DNA of 64,000 nt from Corallococcus silvisoli (GTDB taxonomy: Bacteria > Myxococcota > Myxococcia > Myxococcales > Myxococcaceae). Below, piece by piece: positions 49,364-57,273 of this stretch (the stretch's first letter is position 1; each line of letters begins with the position of its first letter). Below the pieces are notes generated by a model. It was given only the letters and a program-made list of their open reading frames with translations, searched no databases and was not told where the DNA came from. Location: NCBI RefSeq assembly GCF_009909145.1, contig NZ_JAAAPJ010000006.1, positions 554,189 through 618,188 of the forward strand, written 5' to 3'. Position numbers and translations under genes: made by a program.

Positions 49364-49396
49364 TGCGGCCATTCCCGGCGCACACTGCGCGGCATC

Positions 49397-50146
49397 GTGT
49401 TCCGAGCCTGCGTGTTCGTCGCTGCCCTGCTGTCCGCCGCCACCGCCTCCGCCCAGTGCACCGGGGACGGCGTGCAGCTGTATCCATCCCCCGGGGGCAT
49501 CGTCCCCACCAACATGCGCCTGCTGCTGGAGGGCGTGGGCACCGCGCGCTCGCCGGTGCTGGCGCTCGTCGGCAAGCCGCTGAAGCTGGTGGCGTCCGAC
49601 CACGAGGTGACGCTCAAGGTGACCAAGGGCTGGGAGAGCACCCTGGGCCGCGCCGTCATCATCCTCAAGCCGTCGGAGCCGATGCAGCCCGACAAGCGCT
49701 ACACGCTGCGCCTGGGCGAGGTGCTCCCCAACGTCCCCATCCTCAACGGGCAGCCCGGCGCGCAGCCCTCGTGGCTCAGCGGCAAGGGCCCGGACACCAA
49801 GGCGCCCAAGTGGGTGAAGCGCCCCGCCGTGTCGGAGGGCTTCGTACGCCGCTCGCCCCAGGGCATCGCGCGCTTCGTGAAGCTCAACCTCGCCCTGCGC
49901 GAGGAGAGCCCCGCCTTCCTCGTGGTGAAGCTGTCCCCGCGCCGGCTGGGCATCAGCCCCCAGCAGTACCTGCTGCCGGTGCAGTCCAACACCGCTTATC
50001 TGGGCCATGAGGCCTGCGGGGGGGCCTTCGCGCTGGAGGACGGGCGCAGCTACCGCGCGCGCATCGAGGCCTTCGACGCGGCGGGCAACCTGGCGCCCTC
50101 CACGCCGCCGGTGGACTTCGAGGCCCCGTCCGCGAAGGGCCCCTAG
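49397..50146 (+). CDS. Secreted protein of unknown function
   Basis: The 249 residues start from GTG 49397 with a signal peptide (MFRACVFVAALLSAATASAQ). The mature part is beta-rich, with Ig-like or fibronectin-like strands (for example NMRLLLEGVGTARSPVLALVG and RYTLRLGEVLPNVPI). The C-terminal YRARIEAFDAAGNLAPSTPP is a typical edge of such a domain. No catalytic motif. The 43-bp gap to hemF suggests possible read-through. Function unknown. Confidence 0.75.
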   Translation: MFRACVFVAALLSAATASAQCTGDGVQLYPSPGGIVPTNMRLLLEGVGTARSPVLALVGKPLKLVASDHEVTLKVTKGWESTLGRAVIILKPSEPMQPDKRYTLRLGEVLPNVPILNGQPGAQPSWLSGKGPDTKAPKWVKRPAVSEGFVRRSPQGIARFVKLNLALREESPAFLVVKLSPRRLGISPQQYLLPVQSNTAYLGHEACGGAFALEDGRSYRARIEAFDAAGNLAPSTPPVDFEAPSAKGP

Positions 50147-50189
50147 TAGCATGTCGGCCCGTTCAACCCACGACAGGGAGACAACGGGC

Positions 50190-51089
50190 ATGACGGCGAC
50201 GGCGGACGTGGAAGGCATGAAGGGGCGCATGGCCGCCTTCATCCACAAGCTCCAGGACGACATCTGTGGCGCGCTGGAGGCGCTGGACGGGCAGGGGCGC
50301 TTCCGCGAGGACGCGTGGACCCGTCCGGGCGGCGGCGGCGGCCGCAGCCGCGTGCTGGAGGAGGGCGCCGTCCTGGAGAAGGCGGGCGTCAACACCTCCA
50401 TCGTGCACGGCGAGCTGGAGGAGGCCTTCGCGAAGAAGCTCCAGGGCGAGGGGCGCACCTTCTGGGCCGGCGGCCTGTCGCTGGTGCTGCACCCGCGAAG
50501 CCCGCATGTGCCCACCGTGCACGCCAACTACCGCTTCATCCAGCAGGGCGGGCGCGCGTGGTTCGGCGGCGGCGCGGACCTGACGCCGTACTACCTGTAC
50601 GACGAGGACGCGGCGCACTTCCACCGCGTGCACAAGGCCGCCTGCGACGCGCACGACCCCACGTACTACCCGCGCTTCAAGGCCGCGTGCGACACGTACT
50701 TCCACGTGCGCCACCGCGGCGAGGCGCGCGGCGTGGGCGGGCTCTTCTTCGAGAACATGGGCGGTGACCTGGAGCGCGAGTTCGCCTTCGTGCAGGCGTG
50801 CGGCAACAGCTTCCTCCCCGCGTACCTGCCCATCGCCGAGCGCCGCAAGGACCTGCCGGTGACGATGGAGCAGAGCTTCTGGCAGGAGGTGCGCCGGGGC
50901 CGCTACGTGGAGTTCAACCTGGTCTACGACCGGGGCACCATCTTCGGCCTGGAGACGCAGGGGCGCACGGAGTCCATCCTCATGTCCCTGCCGCCGCGCG
51001 TGCGCTGGCGCTACGACTACCACCCGGAGCCCGGCACCCCGGAGGCCCGCCTGGAAGAGGTGCTCCGCGCCCCCCGGGAGTGGGCCTGA
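50190..51089 (+). CDS. hemF: Oxygen-dependent coproporphyrinogen III oxidase
   Basis: A 299-residue heme-pathway enzyme that converts coproporphyrinogen III to protoporphyrinogen IX using oxygen. The signature blocks are GGGGGRSRVLEEGAVLEKAG, VHANYRFIQ, WFGGGADLTPYYLYDEDA and FENMGG. RRGRYVEFNLVYDRGT and ILMSLPPRVRW complete the active site and dimer interface. The length matches the family. ATG 50190 has GGGAGAC upstream. Its TGA shares a base with the ATG of the next gene. Confidence 0.97.
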   Translation: MTATADVEGMKGRMAAFIHKLQDDICGALEALDGQGRFREDAWTRPGGGGGRSRVLEEGAVLEKAGVNTSIVHGELEEAFAKKLQGEGRTFWAGGLSLVLHPRSPHVPTVHANYRFIQQGGRAWFGGGADLTPYYLYDEDAAHFHRVHKAACDAHDPTYYPRFKAACDTYFHVRHRGEARGVGGLFFENMGGDLEREFAFVQACGNSFLPAYLPIAERRKDLPVTMEQSFWQEVRRGRYVEFNLVYDRGTIFGLETQGRTESILMSLPPRVRWRYDYHPEPGTPEARLEEVLRAPREWA

Positions 51090-51613
51090 TGGCCTCTGCG
51101 CCACCGGAGTCCCCGCCCGGCCCCGCGCGCCCCCGCAACCTCGCGGTGCGCGTGGGCGTCGCGGTCACGGTGTTCGTGGCGCTGGCCTTGAGCGGCCTGT
51201 ACGTCGCGTACCTGCCCATGATGGCGCCGGCCCGCACCCACGCGTCGCCGGAGCGGGTGGCCAACGAGGCCCGCGTCCAGGTGCTGGCGCTGTGCGACGC
51301 GGTGCAGGCGTTCCGGGACGAGCACGGCGACTACGTGCCCATCGCGCCCTATCCCGTGCCCGTGCCGCGCCATGGCGAAGGCGTGCCCTTCGCGCAGGAC
51401 CACGAGGACTTCCACCGCATCGGCTTCGACCCGGGCCCCATCGTGCACCTCCAGTACGAGGTGCGCGTGGAGGAGAGCCCCGTGGGAGAGCCGGAGGTGT
51501 CCTGCCTCGCCCGCGTGGACGAGAACGGCGACGGCCTCAACGCCGTGTACCGGATCCGTCTGGATGCCAACGGGATGACCAGCCCCGTGGAGGTGGAGCG
51601 CGAGGGCGAGTAG
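51089..51613 (+). CDS. Single-pass membrane protein, pseudopilin-like layout
   Basis: The 174 residues have a short Pro-rich cytoplasmic N-terminus, one transmembrane helix (about residues 19-43, RVGVAVTVFVALALSGLYVAY) and a periplasmic domain. Text such as ALCDAVQAFRDEHGDYVPIAPY recalls the early helix and first loop of pilin-like proteins, where an age-and-alignment phrase (AVQAF-x5-GxYV) recurs. A DENGDGLNA loop near residue 146 may bind calcium. Its ATG overlaps the hemF stop by one base, so the two are coupled. No prepilin peptidase site was seen, so a true pilin is not certain. Confidence 0.6.
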   Translation: MASAPPESPPGPARPRNLAVRVGVAVTVFVALALSGLYVAYLPMMAPARTHASPERVANEARVQVLALCDAVQAFRDEHGDYVPIAPYPVPVPRHGEGVPFAQDHEDFHRIGFDPGPIVHLQYEVRVEESPVGEPEVSCLARVDENGDGLNAVYRIRLDANGMTSPVEVEREGE

Positions 51614-51657
51614 CCCCCCATGCAACTCCGGGTTCTCGTTGTGAGAGAATCCCGACG

Positions 51658-52878
51658 ATGGGAAACGTCGGCGACATCCGCGGCCCCCGCGTGGGTGGAA
51701 GTTCCGGCCCGGGGGGCCCTCGCTCCGGCGGTGGAGCCTCGGCGCCCACCCCGTCGTCGCCGGCCTCCCCCTTCCGCGATGATGGGATGGAGACCTCCAC
51801 CCCCACCACCACTCCGGGGGAGCGCACCCGCATCGGCGCGCCGCCCGTGGGCCTGCCGCCGGAGGCCGACGGCTCCTCGCAGGAGTCCGCTGAAGGAGGC
51901 GACCCGGGAGGGGAGGGGCTGGAGCCGGGCACGTCCCCGGAGGGCGCCAGCGTCGACGGCGCGGCCCAGGACGTGGGCACGCGCTCGACCCGCGTCGGCG
52001 TCCCCAAGCCCGGGCTCCCCACGTCCCCCCGCTCCGACAGGGGCGGCGCGACGACGCGGGCCCCCCGCGCGGACGCCGGCACGGGCTTCGAGTCCCCCGG
52101 CTCCCAGGCCCCGCGGCGCAAGGCGGGCGACGGCTTCCGGACGCCCGGTTCGGCGCCCTCCACGGCCAGCCCCTACCTGGGCGCGGGCGAGGCGCGCGGC
52201 CCGGTGCTGGACGTGGAGTCGCTGGTGCCCGGCGACCTGAAGGACCTGGAGAGCCAGCTCGCGGTGGGCAAGCGCTTCGCGTCGGACGGCGCGCTGCTGG
52301 CCGCGCAGGTGCGGCCCTCGTCGCTGCCGTCCTCCGACCGGGTGGCCCGCCTGTGGGCCTTCTTCGCCGCCTACGCGGAGGCCGCCGCCCAGCACCCGCC
52401 CGGCCCCGAGGGCAGGGCCGCCTTCGAGCAGGCCCTCAAGGACCAGGGCTTCGCCGGCCTCCAGGACGCCCACACCGGCCAGATGGGGGTGGAGGCGGGG
52501 CTCTGGGTGATGGACGCGCCCACGCCCGAGGAGGCCCGCGAGCGCGCGGACGCCGTCCGGCTGGAGCCCCCTCCGGACGTGCGCCACTCGGAGCAGGCCG
52601 CCCCACTGACCCCGGGCCTCTACCAGCCCCTGCCCGGCCCCTTCGTGCGGCGCGACGAGCACGGCCGCCCCCTCCCGCATGACCCCCTGGAGCGCCACGG
52701 CACCGACCGCAGGCTGGGCAGCCGGATGTTCTGGAACGTGCTCCACACCTTCCGCTCCGGCCGGGAGGACGAGGACTCCGCCCTCAATCAGGCCCAGTGG
52801 GACCGGATGATCTTCGGCGCGGTGCTGGCCATGGTGGGCCTGGCGCTGGCGGCCATCGCGCTCGTCAGCTCGCTCTAG
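51658..52878 (+). CDS. Disordered, tail-anchored membrane protein
   Basis: The 406 residues start with about 180 low-complexity residues rich in Gly, Pro, Ser, Thr and Glu. A helical middle follows (about 185-300), then one C-terminal transmembrane helix (AVLAMVGLALAAIALVSSL), so the bulk lies in the cytoplasm. No enzymatic motif or family was recognised. A possible role is a scaffold at the membrane. It lies immediately upstream of the sigma-factor gene but is probably a separate unit. Confidence 0.65.
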   Translation: MGNVGDIRGPRVGGSSGPGGPRSGGGASAPTPSSPASPFRDDGMETSTPTTTPGERTRIGAPPVGLPPEADGSSQESAEGGDPGGEGLEPGTSPEGASVDGAAQDVGTRSTRVGVPKPGLPTSPRSDRGGATTRAPRADAGTGFESPGSQAPRRKAGDGFRTPGSAPSTASPYLGAGEARGPVLDVESLVPGDLKDLESQLAVGKRFASDGALLAAQVRPSSLPSSDRVARLWAFFAAYAEAAAQHPPGPEGRAAFEQALKDQGFAGLQDAHTGQMGVEAGLWVMDAPTPEEARERADAVRLEPPPDVRHSEQAAPLTPGLYQPLPGPFVRRDEHGRPLPHDPLERHGTDRRLGSRMFWNVLHTFRSGREDEDSALNQAQWDRMIFGAVLAMVGLALAAIALVSSL

Positions 52879-52941
52879 GAGCAGCGGGGTGTGTCGAAAG
52901 CCTTGGGGTTCGCGCGGCCTGTGCTACGGTGCCGCACTCTC

Positions 52942-53556
52942 TTGGCCACCGACGACCTTACACTCGTCAAGCGCGTCCGCAGCGGGGACCAGCGCGCCTT
53001 CAAGCTCCTCGTCGAGCGTTACCAGCGCAAGGTGTACGCCGTCGCGCTCGGAATGCTGAAGGACAAGGAGGAAGCGATGGACGTCTCCCAGGAGGCGTTC
53101 GTCAAGGTCTACAAGTACCTGGACCACTTCAAGGGCGACGCGTCCTTCTACACGTGGCTCTATCGCATCACGTCGAACATCTGCATCGACGTGCTGCGCA
53201 AGCGCCGTGGCGGCGGGGAGGCGGTCGAGTTCGACGAGAACCAGGACGTGGACCTGTCCGAGGCCCGCATCGGCGCCCTCGGCAGCCGCCTGGGGACCAA
53301 TCCCCAGAAGAGCGCGCTGCGCAAGGAGCTGGCGGAGAAGATTCAAGAGGCCCTGGCCACGGTGCCGGAGAAGCACCGGGCCATCCTCCTGCTGCGCGAA
53401 ATCGAGGGAATGTCCTACGAGGACCTGTCCCGCACGCTGGACATCCCCAAGGGCACGGTGATGAGCCGCCTGTTCCACGCGCGCGCCAAGGTGCAGAAAA
53501 TCCTGGGGGATTATCTGGAGCTGGACGAAGCCAAGAGCGGAGTGGGCAATGAGTGA
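52942..53556 (+). CDS. rpoE1: ECF RNA polymerase sigma factor (RpoE1-like)
   Basis: A 204-residue ECF sigma factor. Region 2 covers AFKLLVERYQRKVYAVALGM, DVSQEAFVKVYKYLDHF and FYTWLYRITSNICIDVLRKR. Region 4 has AILLLREIEGMSYEDLSRTL and IPKGTVMSRLFHARAK. The sequence resembles M. xanthus RpoE1, reported to affect motility; the gene symbol is by resemblance. TTG 52942 is preferred; a GTG at 52891 would add 17 residues. A possible promoter (TTGGGG 52903-52908, TACGGT 52925-52930) would lie inside such an extension. The anti-sigma and secreted-protein genes follow. Confidence 0.9.
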   Translation: MATDDLTLVKRVRSGDQRAFKLLVERYQRKVYAVALGMLKDKEEAMDVSQEAFVKVYKYLDHFKGDASFYTWLYRITSNICIDVLRKRRGGGEAVEFDENQDVDLSEARIGALGSRLGTNPQKSALRKELAEKIQEALATVPEKHRAILLLREIEGMSYEDLSRTLDIPKGTVMSRLFHARAKVQKILGDYLELDEAKSGVGNE

Positions 53557-53640
53557 GGGTGCTTTGAAGACCCCCTCGAATATCCGTGGGGGGCAGCGCG
53601 TCCCACCGACGAATTCCCACCAGCCCGCAGGGTGAAGAGT

Positions 53641-54297
53641 ATGGCCGGAAATCCCGCGTGTGAGCGTTTCGTTCCGCTCCTGTCTCCCTACATTGATGGC
53701 GAGCTCGCTCCTGGGGAGCGCGTGAACGTCGAGCGGCACCTGGCCGCCTGCCGGGACTGCACGGGTCGCGCGGCGGACCTGCGCGCCGAGTCCGGGCTGC
53801 TCCGGGTGGGCCTGGACATGGCGGTGGACGACGTCGACTTCAAGGACTTCGCCCAGAAGGTGATGGCCCGGGTGACGCCGGAGAAGCCGCCGCTCATCGA
53901 GCGGATGCGGCTGGCCCTGTCGGAGATGTTCCTCTACCAGCGCACCGCGATGATCTCCTCGCTGGCCACGGCCGCCGTGGTGGTGCTGGTGGCCCTGCCG
54001 CTGGTGCTGCGCGACAGCGCCCCGGAGGGCTACGCCGCCGAGCGCATGACGGTGAAGTCCATCCAGTCCTACCAGGGCGCCCGCGTGGCCCCGGTGGTGA
54101 TGGAGACCGAAGGTGGCGGCTCCATCATCTGGATGGTGGATGAGCAGGAGCAGGCCCCGGAGGCCGTGAAGGGCGCCGCCACCGGGCAGCAGAAGAAGCC
54201 GGACGAGGCGGAATCCGAGGAGCTGGGCGGGACGCCGGACAGCCAGGGTGGACAGCAGCCGGCGGCCCCGCCGCGGCCCACGGGAGGAGCGTTATGA
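53641..54297 (+). CDS. Transmembrane anti-sigma factor (zf-HC2/RsbW-type)
   Basis: A 218-residue inner-membrane protein. The zinc motif is HLAACRDC (H-x3-C-x2-C, about residues 32-39). One transmembrane helix spans about residues 102-122 (ISSLATAAVVVLVALPLVL), and the periplasmic tail is acidic, Gln- and Pro-rich. It lies 84 bp after the ECF sigma gene and presumably holds that sigma factor at the membrane until a signal triggers release or proteolysis. ATG 53641 follows AGGGTGAAG. Its stop overlaps the ATG of the next gene. Confidence 0.9.
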   Translation: MAGNPACERFVPLLSPYIDGELAPGERVNVERHLAACRDCTGRAADLRAESGLLRVGLDMAVDDVDFKDFAQKVMARVTPEKPPLIERMRLALSEMFLYQRTAMISSLATAAVVVLVALPLVLRDSAPEGYAAERMTVKSIQSYQGARVAPVVMETEGGGSIIWMVDEQEQAPEAVKGAATGQQKKPDEAESEELGGTPDSQGGQQPAAPPRPTGGAL

Positions 54298-54746
54298 CGA
54301 AGCCGAAGTGGGCGGTGCTGGCACTGCTGTTCGCCGTGGGCCTGACGCTGGCGCCGACGGCGGTCTTCGCGCAGGACCAGAAGGTGAGGGTCCAGGTGGA
54401 GGTGGTGCTGGCCTCCAACAAGGGCACCGCGGTGGATCCCCCGGAGCTCAACAAGATGAAGGAGGCGTTCCAGAAGCAGAACTTCAGCTTCACCTCCTTC
54501 AAGCGCATGTCGCTGGACACGGTGGAGGTGGGCGCCCAGAAGCCCACGGAAGTGAAGCTCCCCAACGGGACGAACGCGTCCCTGCAGCTGCTGGGCATGA
54601 AGGACGGCAGCGCCACGTTGCGCGTCATCATCCCGAACCAGTCGTCCGTGGAGGTGGAGCTGGGCCGCCAGGGCGCCGTGTACCAGAAGGCCGGCAAGCA
54701 CGTGGGCGGGGAGCTCATCCTCGTCCTGGGCCCGCCTTCCAAGTAG
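54294..54746 (+). CDS. Secreted protein of the ECF sigma operon
   Basis: The 150 residues have a signal peptide (MTKPKWAVLALLFAVGLTL, cleavage near VFAQ) and a mature beta-rich domain (KVRVQVEVVLASNKG, then KLPNGTNASLQLLGMKDGSATL). The ATG overlaps the anti-sigma stop by four bases (ATGA), so it is the third coupled gene. It may bind or sense the periplasmic signal of the sigma/anti-sigma pair, which is an inference. No family was recognised. Confidence 0.72.
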   Translation: MTKPKWAVLALLFAVGLTLAPTAVFAQDQKVRVQVEVVLASNKGTAVDPPELNKMKEAFQKQNFSFTSFKRMSLDTVEVGAQKPTEVKLPNGTNASLQLLGMKDGSATLRVIIPNQSSVEVELGRQGAVYQKAGKHVGGELILVLGPPSK

Positions 54747-54888
54747 CGCCGGTGTGACGGATGCGCGCCGCCTTCAGGGCAGGCGCCGTCCGCGAGCTTC
54801 CTCCCTGACGCCGGGTGGGCCCCCTCCTCTCCAGGCGGCCCCGCGTCAGGGCTTCGCGTCCTCCTGAATCCTCGCCGTTCCTCGCACA

Positions 54889-54904
54889 TCCACACATGTG
54901 TGGA
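54889..54904. promoter_or_regulatory. Perfect 16-bp palindrome (possible operator)
   Basis: TCCACACATGTGTGGA is a perfect dyad in a GC-rich spacer, 143 bp past the previous gene. Chance palindromes of this length are rare, so a protein binding site is plausible; the regulator is unknown. Confidence 0.4.
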
Positions 54905-55207
54905 CCTGACCAGCGCGCTGTCCTGGCGTTGGAGGGTCGCGTCCCGCGCCTGACGTGCGCGCGGGTAGGTCTACGACCGGAGGGCAGGAAAGAGGGCGGA
55001 ACTCCCTGCAAGCAGGCTGAAAGAAAGTCAGTCCTGCCCTGGGTGCTTGGGGGGCTCCGGGGTTTCTTCCCTCGGAAGACGCGGAGTTGGGTGACGGCAC
55101 GGCAGTTGCTCTTGGGTCTGAGGGCAGGACGGGCGGGACGGTGGGCGGGCAGGGCGGCGGGGCGGGGCGGGCGGTACGGGCGGGATGGGGTTGGGGCAGC
55201 AAGGGTT

Positions 55208-55308
55208 GGACGGGGCAGGGCGGGTCGGGGCAGCACGGCAGGACGGGGCAGGGCGGGTCGGGGCAGCACGGCAGGACGGGCAGCACGGCAGGACGGGGCA
55301 GCACGGCG
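55208..55308. repeat. Tandem G-rich repeats (33-bp unit twice, then shortened units)
   Basis: A 33-bp unit occurs twice without mismatch (55208-55240, 55241-55273). A 17-bp shortened copy (55274-55290) and an 18-bp variant (55291-55308) follow. All share the phrase CAGCACGGC. The array looks like slippage-generated DNA. It has runs of G that could form quadruplex structures, which is untested. Confidence 0.85.
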
Positions 55309-55357
55309 CATCACGCAGACGGGCACACACCTTCATCCACCACGGAGCACGAAGACC

Positions 55358-55594
55358 ATGGCGACCAAGACCCAGAAGCAGACCATTCAGCGCAAGGCCC
55401 GTCAGATGAAGGCGAAGACCGTCAAGGTGGTGTCCAACGCGGGGAAGCAGGCGAAGCGCGTGCAGGTGACGCTCGGTGACTTGATCGCCGCGGCCTTCGA
55501 CACCGTGGGAGGGGAGGCTCGCAAGGTGGCTCGGGTCGTCTCCTCGACCGACATGACGCTCGCGACCGGAAAGCACATTGTCTTCGTGGGGTGA
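55358..55594 (+). CDS. Small basic hypothetical protein
   Basis: The 78 residues are Lys/Arg-rich at the start (MATKTQKQTIQRKARQMKAK), with a helical middle (LGDLIAAAFDTVGGEARKVARV) and an amphipathic C-terminus ending in GKHIVFVG. It could be a nucleic-acid-binding or polymer-granule-associated protein, but no family was recognised. A GGAG site precedes ATG 55358. Its TGA overlaps the next gene's ATG by one base, so it is coupled to the phospholipase D gene. Confidence 0.7.
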   Translation: MATKTQKQTIQRKARQMKAKTVKVVSNAGKQAKRVQVTLGDLIAAAFDTVGGEARKVARVVSSTDMTLATGKHIVFVG

Positions 55595-57261
55595 TGTTCC
55601 GTCGGCCGGGCGCGGACACGCTGTTTCCACTCCAGGGCCAGGTGATCAGCGTGACACGCATCCTCATCCCCGGACGCAACTGCTGGACGCGGACGGAAAC
55701 ACATGACGCGGGCGTTCTGGTGGACGCCCGGGACTATTACCGAGAGCTGTATCGAGCCATCCGGAAGGCTCGCCGCTCCATCGTCATCACCGGCTGGCAG
55801 TTCGACAGCGATGTGACGTTGCTGCGCGGTGAGGACCTGGAGGAGGCGAAGGGCGGCGAGGTGCGGTTGCTGCCGCTGTTGGATCAGATGTGCCGGGAGA
55901 ACCCGGAGCTGCACGTCTACATCCTCGCCTGGGACTTCAGCATGCTGCTCGCGATGGAGCGCGAGTGGATGCAGCACCTGTTGTTCAACTGGACCACGAA
56001 CGAGCGCCTGAAGTTCCGCTTCGACTCGTCCAGTCCGCTCTATGGCGCCCACCACCAGAAGCTCGTCGTCGTGGACGGCGTGCTGGCGTTCACCGGGGGC
56101 ATGGACGTCTGTGATTGTCGCTGGGACGACCGGGACCATCCCGCGAGCTCGACGCTGCGCTGCGACTCCGGCCGCGACCCGCACGGGCCCTACCATGACG
56201 TGCAGACGGTGTTGATGGGCCCCGCGGTGAAGCCGCTCGCGGAGCTGTTCGAGGCGCGCTGGGCGCACTCGGGCGGCGGCGAGCTCCACCTGGAGCCGGT
56301 GGCCCGCGACGACCTCTCCTTCGAAGCGACGATGCCCGCGCCTCCGGGCCCGGTGGCCATCAGCCGCACCTTCGGCAAGACGATCCTCCCTCCGCAGGAG
56401 GAGGTGCAGGAGATCCGCGCGCTGTACGTGGACGCCATCCACGCGGCCGACCGCTTCATCTACATCGAGAACCAGTACTTCTCCTCGCGCGCCATCCACG
56501 ACGCGCTCGTCATGCGCATGCGCGCGGCGGGGCGGCCCCGGCTCCAGGTGATGCTGGTGCTGCCCCGTCAGCCGGAGGCCCTGCGCGAGCAGCTCGCCAT
56601 GGGCGTGGCCCAGGTGCGACTCCTGCGCGCGCTGCGCGACGTGGCGGCGGAGACGGGCCACGGCTTCGCGGTGTATGGCTCCGCGGCGAAGGGCGAGGAC
56701 GGGGAGGATGTCTTCACGTACATCCACTCGAAGGTCCTCATCGTGGACGACACCTTCCTCACGGTGGGCTCCGCGAACACGACCAACCGCAGCCTGGGAC
56801 TGGATTCGGAGCTGAACCTGAGCTGGGAGGCGGAAGCGCCGGGCGACGCCGCGTCGCGCGCCATCCGCCGGGTGCGCGTGTCGCTGATGGCCGAGCACGC
56901 GGGCCTCGCCGGCGTGACCGCGCTGCGCCCGCTGGTGGAGACCGGGGCCCTGGTGGAGACGCTGGACCGGCTGGCCCACGACGGGCAGCACCGGCTGCGC
57001 CAACACCCGCTGGAGACGGTGTTCGACCAGAACCCGCTCTTCAAGCCGCTGGAGCCGGAGGACCTCCTCATCGACCCGGAGGAGTCGGTGCTGGACGAGT
57101 CCCTCTTCGAGGCCCTCCACAAGGGCGACGACGGCCTCTTCGCCTCCGGAGTCCGCCTGCTGTCGCGCTGGCTCGTCGGCAAGTCCTGCGACGCGCCCCC
57201 GCACCGCGCCATCCAGCCCTGCGCTCCGGACCCGGACGAGGGCGGGACGCTGGGGCCCTGA
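55594..57261 (+). CDS. Phospholipase D-family phosphodiesterase
   Basis: A 555-residue enzyme with two HKD catalytic motifs: H154-x-K156-x4-D161 in HHQKLVVVD, and H378-x-K380-x4-D385 in HSKVLIVD, followed by GSANTTNRS. The spacing is that of bacterial and eukaryotic-type PLDs that hydrolyse or transphosphatidylate phospholipids. YIENQYFSS near residue 290 is the usual strand between the domains. There is no signal peptide, so it acts in the cytoplasm or is released by another route. It is coupled by a one-base overlap to the small basic protein gene and ends convergently with an outer-membrane protein gene. Confidence 0.93.
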   Translation: MFRRPGADTLFPLQGQVISVTRILIPGRNCWTRTETHDAGVLVDARDYYRELYRAIRKARRSIVITGWQFDSDVTLLRGEDLEEAKGGEVRLLPLLDQMCRENPELHVYILAWDFSMLLAMEREWMQHLLFNWTTNERLKFRFDSSSPLYGAHHQKLVVVDGVLAFTGGMDVCDCRWDDRDHPASSTLRCDSGRDPHGPYHDVQTVLMGPAVKPLAELFEARWAHSGGGELHLEPVARDDLSFEATMPAPPGPVAISRTFGKTILPPQEEVQEIRALYVDAIHAADRFIYIENQYFSSRAIHDALVMRMRAAGRPRLQVMLVLPRQPEALREQLAMGVAQVRLLRALRDVAAETGHGFAVYGSAAKGEDGEDVFTYIHSKVLIVDDTFLTVGSANTTNRSLGLDSELNLSWEAEAPGDAASRAIRRVRVSLMAEHAGLAGVTALRPLVETGALVETLDRLAHDGQHRLRQHPLETVFDQNPLFKPLEPEDLLIDPEESVLDESLFEALHKGDDGLFASGVRLLSRWLVGKSCDAPPHRAIQPCAPDPDEGGTLGP

Positions 57262-57273
57262 CGCGCGGCTCGG

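Larger units (their letters stand above)
54747..55357. other. Gene-free, G-rich intergenic region of about 610 bp
   Basis: No convincing gene, RNA gene or terminator was found on either strand. The left part contains a 16-bp perfect palindrome. The right half (about 55120-55310) is G-rich on the plus strand with tandem repeats listed separately. Open frames across the repeats give only low-complexity Arg/Ala/Pro peptides. The last 45 bases should hold the promoter and ribosome site of the small downstream gene. Confidence 0.7.

Noticed and set aside
55208..55308. Possible CRISPR array in the G-rich repeats
   Set aside because: Repeats are directly adjacent without unique spacers, and no cas genes are present.
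55087..55479. Gly/Gln/Arg-rich open frames across the repeat tract
   Set aside because: They arise from the repeat composition, lack ribosome sites and overlap a better small gene.
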